The notes: generated by a model not told the origin, from the letters alone. DNA of 64,000 nt from Shimazuella soli (GCF_022511585.1 NZ_JAKWBN010000001.1:1-64000); one strand, 5' to 3'; counted from the first letter of the stretch, positions 37,497 to 45,813 are shown. Numbers and translations: made by a program.

Positions 37497-37841
37497 ATGA
37501 AGGTTCGTCCCTGGCACCTGATCCCGGCGCTCATCTTGATCATCGCGGCGTTGTTCGGCGCGTTCAAGTTCGGTGAGCACCAAACTGCAAAGGAAAGTAA
37601 CCGACAGGGATACACCCGTGGATTCCTGGAGGGTTTCTCCGATGGAGCAGTCAAGGCAAGCGAAAAAATCGGAGGAAAGCGGGTTCGATGCGACCTCTCC
37701 TACCCCTCTAAGGGCGTCTATGCAGACGTCAACTGCCGACTCGTGAACGGACCGTGGGCGGCAGGTTGGTTCTGGCAGACCCCCAAGTGGGTGGGGCCTG
37801 GTCCTGCCGGACCAGCTACCAGTGGACCGAACGCAGAATGA
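37497..37841 (+). CDS. G+C-rich foreign ORF B, small membrane-anchored protein (114 residues)
   Basis: Starts ATG 37497 six bases after GAGGAG. One N-terminal membrane segment (WHLIPALILIIAALFGAFKFG) is followed by a soluble part with two Cys (RVRCDLSYP, DVNCRLVNG) and a Gly/Pro/Ala end. Hand count over 37501-37800 is about 59 percent G+C, against roughly 35-40 percent around it. Codons are GCG, GTC, CTC, AAG and GAG rich. This looks like recent transfer from a high-G+C source, perhaps an actinobacterial phage or plasmid. No family is recognised. Confidence 0.75.
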   Translation: MKVRPWHLIPALILIIAALFGAFKFGEHQTAKESNRQGYTRGFLEGFSDGAVKASEKIGGKRVRCDLSYPSKGVYADVNCRLVNGPWAAGWFWQTPKWVGPGPAGPATSGPNAE

Positions 37842-37867
37842 GTTAAACCGGAAGCTGATCCCGCACT

Positions 37868-37887
37868 CCTGCACAGTGATGTGCAGG
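37868..37887 (+). terminator. Tight hairpin behind foreign ORF B
   Basis: Perfect 8-bp stem cctgcaca/tgtgcagg with tetraloop gtga, lying 26 bases past the stop codon. It has no T-run but is positioned like a phage-type terminator or a 3' stabilising structure. Confidence 0.5.
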
Positions 37888-38193
37888 CAATCGGCTGAGT
37901 AATATCTTCGGATAAAACTCGGTCGATTGGTGATTTTAGAGAAGGTTTTAGAATATGGACATGGTAATTCTTGTTCTGTTGTTTGTCAGCTTATTTCATC
38001 GGTAAAATATCTCTTTGCTAAATTATTATATTTAATTTGTTTTGATGGTAAAAGCATTGACTTGGATGATATTTGAAAAGGTAAATTTAAAAGTAAAATG
38101 TAAATCAAAAGTAAAATAGAACGCCCATAGTATAGTATAATGATTTTATAGAAAAATCAAAATTCATCTATTGCAACAAAAAGGAGGGATAAT
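37888..38193. other. Intergenic region with AlkZ-like remnant copy 3
   Basis: At 38064-38119 one frame reads WMIFEKVNLKVKCKSKVK then stop, matching WMTFEKVDLEVKKQIKTKI of the AlkZ-like fragment at 25.6 kb. The rest is AT-rich and holds the promoter of the next gene (a TATAAT-like box near 38139). Confidence 0.65.
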
Positions 38194-38436
38194 TTGTTTC
38201 TTTTATCCATCATGAGCTTTTTTATTTTTGCTATCAGTGGAGTTCAATTGATTTCAGGAGGATATTTGCTAGTTGGTATTCCAGCGCTGGTAGTTTCTGG
38301 GGTGGTTCCGGTTCTATCTTCGCTTTGGAGTGGCCCAAGTTTAAATAGTTATGGTAGTGACGGCAGTTGGGATGATGACGGTGGTTGCTGTGATGCTCAG
38401 GGATGTGGATGTGGACCATGCTGGTATGTGAAATAA
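38194..38436 (+). CDS. Small membrane protein with a Cys-rich tail
   Basis: This 80-residue protein (TTG start, excellent AAGGAGGG site) has two hydrophobic segments and ends in an Asp/Gly linker and a dense cysteine cluster (GGCCDAQGCGCGPCW). The tail could bind a metal or form disulphides. No family recognised. Monocistronic, with its own terminator. Confidence 0.65.
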   Translation: MFLLSIMSFFIFAISGVQLISGGYLLVGIPALVVSGVVPVLSSLWSGPSLNSYGSDGSWDDDGGCCDAQGCGCGPCWYVK

Positions 38437-38521
38437 TACATTTTGGGAGCTGCTAGTAATCTAGGAGGCCTAGAACCAGCAAATGTGACACAAAATACAT
38501 TTTAGCTAAATAATGATAATC

Positions 38522-38552
38522 ACCGATTCTCAGATCAGAATCGGTTTTTTTA
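38522..38552 (+). terminator. Terminator
   Basis: Stem accgattct/agaatcggt with a T-run. Confidence 0.9.
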
Positions 38553-38581
38553 ATTTGAGATGACCATTATATCTTCCGAGA

Positions 38582-38956
38582 TCAGCGATATAAAATCCCT
38601 AGCTTTATCTTTTGAACATATATTTCTTTGTTATTGACTGTTTCTATCTCGGTGCCTTTGGTCTTGCCATTGTCTTCAATCATCTGCTTTGTTATTTCCT
38701 TCACTTGGTCTGGCTTGATCTCCACTGGAGAAAACACAAAAAGCAGCAGGATAAAACTGGGTGTGACTACCTTATTGAGATCAAAATAGAAGTAAAGAAA
38801 CGGAATACCATAATAAGCATAGTAACCTAAATAAAAGAGATAGCAAGAAATATACCAGACAGCGATTAAACTGCCGGAACCAAGCCATATTTCCGGAGAT
38901 ACCGAAAAAGATTGCTTAGGTGATGGGGATACTTTTATAGATTCTTCTTCATCCAC
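38582..38956 (-). pseudogene. Probable 5'-truncated membrane protein gene
   Basis: About 124 codons from GTG 38956 encode a short acidic region, two hydrophobic segments (SLIAVWYISCYLFYLGYYAYYG and FILLLFVF) and a soluble tail. The same frame stays open and coherent upstream to about 39080 (for example NTHIFLPITYEVEEEA) but has no start codon there, and the GTG lacks a free ribosome site. The original N-terminus was probably lost. No family recognised. Confidence 0.45.
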
Positions 38957-39437
38957 CTCTTGTCTGGTTGCTTCTTCCTCTACTTCATATGTAATGGGTA
39001 AAAATATATGTGTGTTGCCGACTTGCTTTGTTTTTATCTGTATGTCATCTTCTCCGCTGTCTATTTTCCTTTTCTGTTATATTCTTTGTATATCAGCACT
39101 ATCCTCGTGACAAAAGTATAAAAATTAGATGAATGTAAATCATATTGTGCCGGAACGCGCCCGAAGGAATATGGATTCATTTAAACGGAAAAGGGATCTT
39201 TCGAGAGCTGGAAAGAAGGGAGCCCGCGTCAGATTATCAAGTGTGAATTGGATTCGAATAAAGAACGATAATAAATCTCTTCCTAAGGATTTGCTATATC
39301 GTATATTGTGGAGTTTATTAGTATTGATATAGGACCAGAAAAAAAAGCTCACAAATTCGCTTTCATTTTTCGCCTTTCCTTCTCCTAAATATTCGGTATA
39401 ATGAAAATTGGAAAGTAATTGGAAAGAAGGAAAATTT

Positions 39438-40019
39438 GTGGTTAGAGAGAAGCAAATGCTAGAAAGTCGTTTGGAGAAATTCACCAGAAAAGCAACAGTA
39501 GAAAAGCTTGTCAAAATCAGGCGGTATCGAATGATGCTATTTTCAGTGGGATTGAGTATGATCGTATTTGTGGCTTACTCTTTTATTTTTCCTGTCACAG
39601 TCAAAGAAGGTTCGATACATGTGATGAATGACAATCAAGCCCTTCCTCTTCGATCTGAAAAGGTACACTTTGCGATTACAAAAGAAGAAAAAACAAATAA
39701 GCCAATACAAAAGAAAGATGAAAAAACAATGCCTTCTACAGCTCAGCAAAGCATGGGCAAACTAGAAGAAGTTGCACCATCACCTAGCCAAGTTGCAACA
39801 AAAAAAGCAACTGTATTTCCAGTAAAACCGAAAGAAAATCGAGCGAAAAAAATTCCTCCTCAAATTTATCCCGAGTGGAATGAAAACAAAACATATCAAG
39901 CGGGAGATCGGGTGATGTATAAGGAAAAAGTATATCAAGCCAATGAGACAAACAAGAACTCTCCGCCTGATGAAAACAATGTTTTGTTTGGGGATTCATG
40001 GGATGAAGTGGAAGAATGA
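39438..40019 (+). CDS. Membrane-anchored protein with a chitin-binding-like (CBM5/12) end
   Basis: About 193 residues: a basic cytoplasmic N-terminus, one TM segment (MMLFSVGLSMIVFVAYSFIF), a long Lys/Pro/Ala-rich stalk, and a C-terminal module YPEWNENKTYQAGDRVMYKEKVY...W with the W-Y-GD-V-Y-W pattern of carbohydrate-binding family 5/12. It probably binds chitin or peptidoglycan-like glycans outside the cell. GTG 39438 follows AAGGA; ATG 39456 is an alternative. TATAAT lies at 39397-39402. Confidence 0.75.
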   Translation: MVREKQMLESRLEKFTRKATVEKLVKIRRYRMMLFSVGLSMIVFVAYSFIFPVTVKEGSIHVMNDNQALPLRSEKVHFAITKEEKTNKPIQKKDEKTMPSTAQQSMGKLEEVAPSPSQVATKKATVFPVKPKENRAKKIPPQIYPEWNENKTYQAGDRVMYKEKVYQANETNKNSPPDENNVLFGDSWDEVEE

Positions 40020-40021
40020 GA

Positions 40022-40294
40022 TTAACTCCATTCCACTACTAACAAAATTTGATCCATAAAAATTCTCTTTGCCAACACTCCATTTTCGATTCCAATCCAT
40101 TTATCATGGAAGGAAATCTCTGTAATATATCCACTGAATTGATGATCACCAAAAGGGGTTTGAAACAAGATGAGGAGCGGTTTTTCTTTTGTAAACGCAT
40201 TTTCTAGTTTGTACATGAGGTCGTTTTCCATCGTGATATAAGGAACAGCTGGTAATGAAGCAGTTTGATTGGATTCTAGCAAAGGACGATTCAC
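40022..40294 (-). CDS. Hypothetical 90-residue protein
   Basis: A GTG-start gene with GGGAGG eight bases upstream, convergent with the CBM protein (2-base gap). The second half is beta-rich (LLILFQTPFGDHQFSGYITEI, KRIFMDQILLVVEW), reminiscent of small Sm-like or YolD-like barrels, but no family can be named. Confidence 0.6.
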   Translation of the reverse strand: MNRPLLESNQTASLPAVPYITMENDLMYKLENAFTKEKPLLILFQTPFGDHQFSGYITEISFHDKWIGIENGVLAKRIFMDQILLVVEWS

Positions 40295-40434
40295 AGTAAA
40301 ACCTCCCGAACAAAAGTTCTGTTACTCTTATTATAACCAAATATCCGTTCGGGTCAAGAGTGACAAATCATATTTTCTTTTCTAGAATAATGGGTAACCA
40401 TTATTTTTTTGTATTTCCTGTGGCTAATATTGCA

Positions 40435-40448
40435 GGAAAACGCTTGCA
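40435..40448 (+). promoter_or_regulatory. Possible cre site
   Basis: ggaaaacgcttgca matches the cre consensus except at the first base. It overlaps a TTGCAA that could be the -35 box of the thioesterase gene (TAAACT 16 bases further as -10). Confidence 0.4.
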
Positions 40449-40490
40449 AAGCAATACAAATTGTCTAAACTAAAAATAAAGGGGGGTTAT

Positions 40491-40886
40491 ATGGTGCAAG
40501 TATGTTTACCGATTGAGGTGCGATCCACAGAGATTGATGTAATGGGGCACGTGAATAATGCCAAGTATTTGGAGTATATGGAGTGGGGTAGAGAAGAGTG
40601 GTATAACCAAGCAAAACTGCCTTTTGATGAATTTACTCAGATGGGGATAGGCACGGTAACTGTTAGTATTCATATCCAATATCGGAAAGAAGCCACACTT
40701 GGTGAAAAGCTGATGATTAAAACAAAGCCACTCCGTTGTGGGAATAGCAGTTTTGTCTTTTTCCAAGAGATTCATAATGAAAAAGGAGAAGTGGTCGCTG
40801 ATGCAGAGGTAATCAGTGTGACGATCGATCTGCAAAGTCGAAAGAGCAAACCACTTCCGGAATTGCTCAGGCGTTATTTTGATTGA
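40491..40886 (+). CDS. Acyl-CoA thioesterase, 4HBT/YbgC-like hotdog fold
   Basis: This 131-residue hotdog-fold protein has the pattern STEIDVMGHVNNAKYLEYMEWGREEW, where the Asp and HVNN match the active region of the 4-hydroxybenzoyl-CoA thioesterase family. It hydrolyses acyl-CoA; chain specificity is not predictable. ATG 40491 follows AAGGGGGG. It overlaps the convergent DUF1128 gene by 13 bases. Confidence 0.85.
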   Translation: MVQVCLPIEVRSTEIDVMGHVNNAKYLEYMEWGREEWYNQAKLPFDEFTQMGIGTVTVSIHIQYRKEATLGEKLMIKTKPLRCGNSSFVFFQEIHNEKGEVVADAEVISVTIDLQSRKSKPLPELLRRYFD

Positions 40887-41092
40887 CGAAGGGAGCGAAG
40901 TTCTTCCAAGACGCCTTCGATTTCCATCAAGGTCAGTTTTCCTTGTTTCTTATTTACATACTCATATAACTCAACGATATCATCATAATCAGCTTCCGAA
41001 TAATCTTCGGGCTGGATCAAAGCAGCATTCACTATATTTAAATGACTTTTGATCTCTAGGATCAGTGTTTCTAAATTTTTCTTGGTATTCAA
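40874..41092 (-). CDS. DUF1128 family protein, YfkK-like
   Basis: A 72-residue all-helical acidic protein. The pattern LNIVNAALIQPEDYSEADYDDIVELYEYVNKK and an EGVLEELRSLR end match B. subtilis YfkK (DUF1128). The function is unknown. Confidence 0.8.
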   Translation of the reverse strand: MNTKKNLETLILEIKSHLNIVNAALIQPEDYSEADYDDIVELYEYVNKKQGKLTLMEIEGVLEELRSLRQSK

Positions 41093-41125
41093 AAGTTCTC
41101 ATCCTTTTTATTTGAGGTTATTGCT

Positions 41126-41509
41126 ATGTATGACCGTCAGTATATCATATTTTTGTACACGTTTAACGTATTGAGAGACTATTATGAGTGTCACGATTTA
41201 CTAGAAGACTTGTGGCTAGAAGAAGGACGAGAGCCTTTCTACCAAGGATTACTTCAAGTAGCAGTTTCTTGTCACCACAGGAGGAATGGGAATCGTGCAG
41301 GAGCGATCAAATTGATGCAGTCTGCTATTCCCAAGTTATCCTTATATCCAGCTAACTGGCTGGGGATAAAAGTAGATAAAGTGGTCACGGATGCAACTGC
41401 TTACTTACATGAGTTGATCGCAGATTCGGAAAAGATTCCCAAAGAGATATGGATTGAAATTTGGGACCCAAAATTGATGAAGTTAGTGGAACAAATAAAG
41501 TTTCCATAG
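41126..41509 (+). CDS. DUF309 family protein
   Basis: A 127-residue helical protein with the family motif YYECHDLLEDLWLEEG (E-C-H-x3-E-x-L-W) and the following FYQGLLQVAVSCHHRRNGN. The conserved His and Glu suggest a metal-binding helical bundle. The function is unknown. It overlaps the convergent YdcF-like gene by 27 bases. Confidence 0.88.
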   Translation: MYDRQYIIFLYTFNVLRDYYECHDLLEDLWLEEGREPFYQGLLQVAVSCHHRRNGNRAGAIKLMQSAIPKLSLYPANWLGIKVDKVVTDATAYLHELIADSEKIPKEIWIEIWDPKLMKLVEQIKFP

Positions 41510-42067
41510 TGCTATACATTCCCGAAGTTTATGATACGGACCAAATAATACAGTGGAGTGTGCAGGTGCAGGGGAAACCTCTAGGTCAGCTTGCCTGGCA
41601 TAGATTAATGCTCGGTACATATGATAGTCATGCGTAACGAGGTAAAGGGAATGAATAGGAATACCCATCAATATAGCTTTTGTATTTTGTAAGTTTTCTT
41701 TTGTGTTATGGGATTTGTCTTCTAAAATCATCTTATCAATTGGCACATGATGCTCCAGTAAATAAGTTCTCATCGCATTTGCTTCTGATTGCTGTTCATC
41801 ATCACCTAACCCACCAGATAAGATAAAATAATCTATTTTCCCTGTTCGATATAGTTTAAGAGCTGTATTTAATCGTTCTCTCAGTGCTGGCGAAGGTTTA
41901 TTATGCCAGAGAGAAGCTCCTAGTACAATCGCAGCATCACGCTTCTTGTTATCAGGGTATTGGTTATCATAATAGGATACCTTTATATATTGGTAAGTGA
42001 TAAAGAGACACAAAAGCAAGAGACAGCCCAATAAAATCCATAAGCTCTTAATCATCTTGATGTTCAT
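41483..42067 (-). CDS. YdcF-like DUF218 membrane protein
   Basis: This 194-residue protein has one N-terminal TM segment and a DUF218 domain facing out: AAIVLGASLWHNKPSPALRERL, YFILSGGLGDDEQQSEA, LEDKSHNTKENLQNTK, VTHDYHMYRA. The family (YdcF/SanA/ElyC) is linked to envelope biogenesis and vancomycin-type permeability in other bacteria. It overlaps the end of the upstream HesB-like gene by 20 bases, so the two are cotranscribed. Confidence 0.88.
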   Translation of the reverse strand: MNIKMIKSLWILLGCLLLLCLFITYQYIKVSYYDNQYPDNKKRDAAIVLGASLWHNKPSPALRERLNTALKLYRTGKIDYFILSGGLGDDEQQSEANAMRTYLLEHHVPIDKMILEDKSHNTKENLQNTKAILMGIPIHSLYLVTHDYHMYRALIYARQADLEVSPAPAHSTVLFGPYHKLRECIALWKLYLFH

Positions 42068-42392
42068 CCACCTCTTGAGGCACCATTGGGCAATTGGTTA
42101 GCTGAGAAGGATCAGGATGATCGATGATAAACTTTCCATTTTCTCGGTTTATATCAATCGATATGCCGTGTAACCATCGTTCATCATCAGGATACCAGAC
42201 AAAAGGGATATTTCGAACTTTGGTTTTTTGGTATTCCGATTTTTGTTCGATCACTTCTAAACCAAATGATGGTGTATTGCATCCGGAAGTCAGCAGCACA
42301 ATGCGGATGGCAAGGGGAACATTAATCGTTTCTTGAAATAATAATAATCGTAGTTTTGTCGCAGCTAATTCTGTTAATTTAATTTCCATCAT
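42048..42392 (-). CDS. HesB-like domain protein
   Basis: This 114-residue protein has a HesB/IscA-like beta fold (LAATKLRLLLF, LTSGCNTPSFGLEVIE) with only one obvious cysteine of the canonical three plus one near the end (LTNCPM). It is therefore probably not a standard Fe-S carrier; similar Firmicutes proteins are of unknown function. Start is ATG 42392 or 42389, next to AGTGGTG. Confidence 0.7.
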   Translation of the reverse strand: MMEIKLTELAATKLRLLLFQETINVPLAIRIVLLTSGCNTPSFGLEVIEQKSEYQKTKVRNIPFVWYPDDERWLHGISIDINRENGKFIIDHPDPSQLTNCPMVPQEVDEHQDD

Positions 42393-42517
42393 TATCACCA
42401 CTGTCTATTTTAAACCTAAATGTCGCTATTGCATAGGAATGTGGTAAACTATAAATTGTAGTTTCGATATAATCGTAAGTTCATTGAGCTTAGATACATA
42501 AGTAGGAGGGCATGACT

Positions 42518-43039
42518 ATGGCAATCGAACGCGAAGCAGCAATTACCTTTAAAGGTGCTGCTAAAACACTAGTAGGACCAGAAATCAAAGTAGGAGATCA
42601 AGCTCCTTCCTTTACTGTGCTTGCAAATGATCTATCTCCTGTAACATTAGAGGATAGCAAAGGACAAGTCCGTATTATTAGCGTAGTACCTTCATTGGAC
42701 ACAGGTGTATGTGACGCCCAAACCCGTCGTTTTAACGAAGAAGCCAGCAAATTAGACAATGTAAAAGTATTGACCGTCAGCGTCGATCTTCCATTTGCTC
42801 AAAAACGTTGGTGCGGGGCGGCTGGGATTGATCAAGTACAAACCGTATCTGACCATCGTGATCTTTCCTTTGGGACGGCTTATGGTGTTGTAATTAAAGA
42901 CCTTCGTCTTCTTACTCGTGCTGTATTTGTGATCGATAAAAATGATAAAGTAGTGTATGTGGAGTATTGCTCAGAAGCTACCAATCATCCAAACTATGAA
43001 GCGCCGGTGGAAGCTGCAAAAAAAGCAAGTCAAGCTTAA
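42518..43039 (+). CDS. tpx: Thiol peroxidase (Tpx)
   Basis: This 173-residue atypical 2-Cys peroxiredoxin has peroxidatic Cys65 in [12 protein letters not shown] and resolving Cys99 in QKRWCGAAG, the Tpx spacing. ATG 42518 lies seven bases after AGGAGGG; ATG 42512 is too close. It reduces peroxides using thioredoxin. Confidence 0.94.
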   Translation: MAIEREAAITFKGAAKTLVGPEIKVGDQAPSFTVLANDLSPVTLEDSKGQVRIISVVPSLDTGVCDAQTRRFNEEASKLDNVKVLTVSVDLPFAQKRWCGAAGIDQVQTVSDHRDLSFGTAYGVVIKDLRLLTRAVFVIDKNDKVVYVEYCSEATNHPNYEAPVEAAKKASQA

Positions 43040-43050
43040 TAACGTTAACA

Positions 43051-43088
43051 AAACGACTTCAATAATTTTCTATGGAGTCGTTTTTTTT
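43051..43088 (+). terminator. Terminator of tpx
   Basis: Stem aacgact/agtcgtt with a run of eight Ts. Confidence 0.85.
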
Positions 43089-43364
43089 ATCAATATTTCG
43101 GGCCGTTTGAAATTATTTTTCGCAAAATTATCAGAATAAACATAATAAAACTATTAGTTGGTAATAGAAGGGTGAACATATAAAATTTACAGATATGTGT
43201 TTTTTAGTAATTTCACCTTTTATTTTCCATTCTATATGATAAGATATTTCCAGATAGAATTATTTACCATCTTGATATAATTTTTAAAAGAGTAAAAAAG
43301 TTGTTTTTAATCGGCTCAACAGTGAATATAACAAGACTTGTATTGGAAAGGATGGGAATTTTCT
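43089..43364. other. AT-rich intergenic region
   Basis: No gene or structured RNA is seen. It should hold the promoter of the orphan ATPase. Confidence 0.4.
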
Positions 43365-44171
43365 TTGTGGATTGAATGGTCTCATATTACCAAAAAGTAT
43401 AATGCAAATAACGATAGAAACCAAGCAGGAGAACAAAAAAGTACGATCGGTTTATTAGATTTTTCTGCGACAGTACGTGCAGGTGTCACAGTAATATTAG
43501 GTCCAGAAGGTGCTGGGAAGTCTACTCTACTTCGGCTTACAGCAGCTACGATGTTACCAGATGATGGGAGAATTACGTTTGGTTCAAAAGAAGGAGATCG
43601 TTTTATTTGGTCACGCGGTAGTGTAGTAGCAAGTGATTCTACTAGTTTAAGTGATTGGCGGGATAAGATAGCTTATCTGCCGTCCGTACCTGCGCTTCGC
43701 TATGATGAAACAGTAGAAGAAACTTTGCTCTATTTTGCTCAGGTTCGTCGCGTAGCTTCTCCGAAAAAGGTTGCAGCAGAATGTATTGCTAAGTGGGGTT
43801 TAGCAGGCTGGAGAAAAACAAGTGTTTCCAAATTGATTGGACCGGTTCTTAAGCGTTATTATTTGTCTGAGTGTTTCGTAAAATCCCCTACCATTTTATT
43901 GTTAGATGAACCGACAAAAGGATTGGACCCAATAGGAAAACATATCTTATGGCAAGAAATTACCAATCAGCCGAAAGATCGGATCATTTTGATCAGCACG
44001 AGCAATTTAGCGTTTGCAGAGTGTGCGGATGACTTGATTTTATTGGAAAAAGGTTCATGTCGGAGATTAGGAAGGAAGAAATACTTGACAGCAAGTGTCA
44101 AAAAGGGAACCGTCGAAGATTGGTACAGAGCCATGCAAACGTTTTCTGATTTGAAAATACAAGAACAGTGA
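43365..44171 (+). CDS. Orphan ABC-type ATPase without a canonical signature motif
   Basis: About 268 residues. Walker A GPEGAGKST and Walker B ILLLDEPTKGLDP are intact, as is a short D-loop. Where LSGGQ is expected the protein reads SKLIGPVLKRYYLSE, and the switch histidine region is STSNLAFAE, without His. No permease gene is next to it. It resembles drug-efflux ATPases (CcmA type) that have lost the ATP-sandwich residues. Start TTG 43365 lies about eight bases after AAAGGATGGG. Likely a regulatory or decaying ATPase. Confidence 0.75.
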   Translation: MWIEWSHITKKYNANNDRNQAGEQKSTIGLLDFSATVRAGVTVILGPEGAGKSTLLRLTAATMLPDDGRITFGSKEGDRFIWSRGSVVASDSTSLSDWRDKIAYLPSVPALRYDETVEETLLYFAQVRRVASPKKVAAECIAKWGLAGWRKTSVSKLIGPVLKRYYLSECFVKSPTILLLDEPTKGLDPIGKHILWQEITNQPKDRIILISTSNLAFAECADDLILLEKGSCRRLGRKKYLTASVKKGTVEDWYRAMQTFSDLKIQEQ

Positions 44172-44205
44172 AAGTATTCCTTTATGAGAGATAAAAATGC
44201 ATCGC

Positions 44206-44249
44206 CCCCCTTGGATGATTGTAACACGTATCCAAGGGGGACTTTTTTT
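44206..44249 (+). terminator. Terminator of the orphan ATPase
   Basis: Perfect 11-bp stem cccccttggat/atccaaggggg with a T-run. Confidence 0.92.
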
Positions 44250-44595
44250 GTGTTTGCTGGAGCTCCATCTAGGTAGAGTTTTCGATCTGTCTCTGAAAGG
44301 TTTTTGTCCTGAAGATTCCTTAGTGTCTCTGACAACATTTCCCAGTGCATGGAATCGGCTGCTCTAAACATCCAAAAAGCAATCCGCAGGACAAACAAAA
44401 AGCGAATAGGGCTCAAAGCATAACCGTATCTCATGACACGTTCACCTGTTTGGTGGATGACAAATAGCGCTGCCAAGCCAAACATGGCTACCTTGTCCAA
44501 CATCTGAATCATGCTGAACAGCTGGGAGATGAGCAGGCTCTTCCAGAAAAGTCGGGCGATGGCAGATGAGAGAGTACTGCTCCGCCAAGCCAAAC
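44250..44595 (-). pseudogene. Frameshifted 3' part of the CPBP gene
   Basis: In the frame next to the CPBP gene, the minus strand encodes a coherent hydrophobic stretch (SSAIARLFWKSLLISQLF, VAMFGLAALFVIHQTG, RFLFVLRIAFWMF) and a polar tail. The frame then runs on through the terminator into the convergent ATPase gene without a stop until 43967. An alternative is a separate coupled gene: the CPBP stop and an ATG at 44512 overlap as ATGA, but no ribosome site is evident. I favour a frameshift near 44590 plus loss of the natural end. Confidence 0.5.
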
Positions 44596-45306
44596 TAGGT
44601 GGTACAGGCAAAGGAGTTTGTACTTTTTCCACCAAAAAGATGTCTTGCAATATACAGAGAAGAGAACCATGTCGTAGATGATATGTGTCATCACGGACAC
44701 GAAGATCCCATGAGACACATATACCATCGTAAAGAAAAGACCACCGAGGTAAAACACCGGTAGTACGGCAGGCCACTTCTTGATATTTGCCCTGAGCAGC
44801 AGCAGATGGAGGACAGCCCAGATCGTGATCCCTGTGAAATTGAGCACAAAGAAGGCGAGATTACTGTCTAGGCTCAGAGCCTTTCGCAGTTTATCGAGAA
44901 GAAAGCGAAAAATGAACTCTTCCCCGAATAGAACCAGCATGTGTACGGCAAACTGTCGGCTGGCATGTTTGGTTCTGTTTGTATCACGATGATGAGATGT
45001 ACCAAGAACCTTTGAGAGCAGGGGAATGGTAGTAATCATCGTGGGCACCATCACTGCTACTATTGCCACGATAGCAGGAGCGGATGCTGTTTTTTCGCCG
45101 TATGTTCGAACTTCTGCGAGATTTCCAGCTAGAAACTTGCTAGTGATGTGAAAAAACAGCACCATTCCATCTGAAGTCCAAGCAAAAATGGCGAGTACTA
45201 GCCATGTCCCAGCCAAGGTCCACCATGCAAGCTTTTGTTTTTCATGTTTTGGTGCTATCAAGGACATGAGTAGAAAGCTGGCATAGTTGGTTGAGCGGTG
45301 ATGCAT
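44509..45306 (-). CDS. CPBP-type intramembrane metalloprotease, probably frameshifted
   Basis: The 265-codon frame encodes a multi-pass membrane protein with the CPBP motifs EEFIFR (motif 1), a histidine in AVLHLLL (motif 2) and VMTHIIYD (motif 3). These are the presumed metal-dependent active site of CAAX-protease/bacteriocin-processing relatives. The last about 20 residues (PSPDFSGRACSSPSC) look out of frame, and a coherent membrane segment continues in the next frame. Base composition is a little higher in G+C than in the neighbours. Could relate to bacteriocin self-immunity, but no bacteriocin gene is seen. Confidence 0.7.
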   Translation of the reverse strand: MHHRSTNYASFLLMSLIAPKHEKQKLAWWTLAGTWLVLAIFAWTSDGMVLFFHITSKFLAGNLAEVRTYGEKTASAPAIVAIVAVMVPTMITTIPLLSKVLGTSHHRDTNRTKHASRQFAVHMLVLFGEEFIFRFLLDKLRKALSLDSNLAFFVLNFTGITIWAVLHLLLLRANIKKWPAVLPVFYLGGLFFTMVYVSHGIFVSVMTHIIYDMVLFSVYCKTSFWWKKYKLLCLYHLVWLGGAVLSHLPSPDFSGRACSSPSCSA

Positions 45307-45411
45307 GTGGTTCTCCTTAGAGTGGAAGCCGCTGATTCTTTTATTTTATCATCTTATGTATATGATGTAATGTTTCTTGATGTATGAAAGCTTATACGAA
45401 ATCCTACAGTT

Positions 45412-45443
45412 AAAGGACAGGTTTATACAAACTGTCCTTTTCC
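45412..45443. terminator. Terminator-like hairpin
   Basis: Stem aaaggacagttt-like left arm with aaactgtccttt, followed by a T-rich stretch. It lies between divergent genes and may be a relic or an operator-like palindrome. Confidence 0.5.
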
Positions 45444-45552
45444 AATTTTCTAACTATGTAAGTTGTTTTCTGCAGTAGAAATTTTAATGGGAATATAGAA
45501 ATAATTTCATTTATAATAATATTTGATGTCTTGGAAAGGGGTTTATAACATC

Positions 45553-45813
45553 ATGAAAAAGCAATTGGACATGGAAAGATTGATCCAAGAGGTAATGGGT
45601 TTTCAGTCAGATAAGACCAATCTAAATATAGATCAGACTGCAATGGAGTTACTGGATGCGAAGCAATATCAGATTGATCTAATTAGAAAGCATCTTCGTG
45701 GAGATTTAGCGAGGGAATTTGCCGAGCCAAAACTGCAAGAAATACAAGAAGAAATCCAACGATTAGAAGCAGAGTTACAAAGAAAATCTTATTGGTGGTT
45801 AAGGGATTTCTAG
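45553..45813 (+). CDS. Hypothetical coiled-coil protein
   Basis: An 86-residue acidic protein with a long helix (KLQEIQEEIQRLEAELQRK) likely to form a coiled coil, ending SYWWLRDF. GGAAAGGGG lies about 12 bases before ATG 45553. It has its own terminator. No family recognised. Confidence 0.6.
   Translation: MKKQLDMERLIQEVMGFQSDKTNLNIDQTAMELLDAKQYQIDLIRKHLRGDLAREFAEPKLQEIQEEIQRLEAELQRKSYWWLRDF

Noticed and set aside
39129-39332. 67-codon basic frame
   Set aside because: No ribosome site and no recognisable pattern; possibly a decayed gene, not supported enough to annotate.
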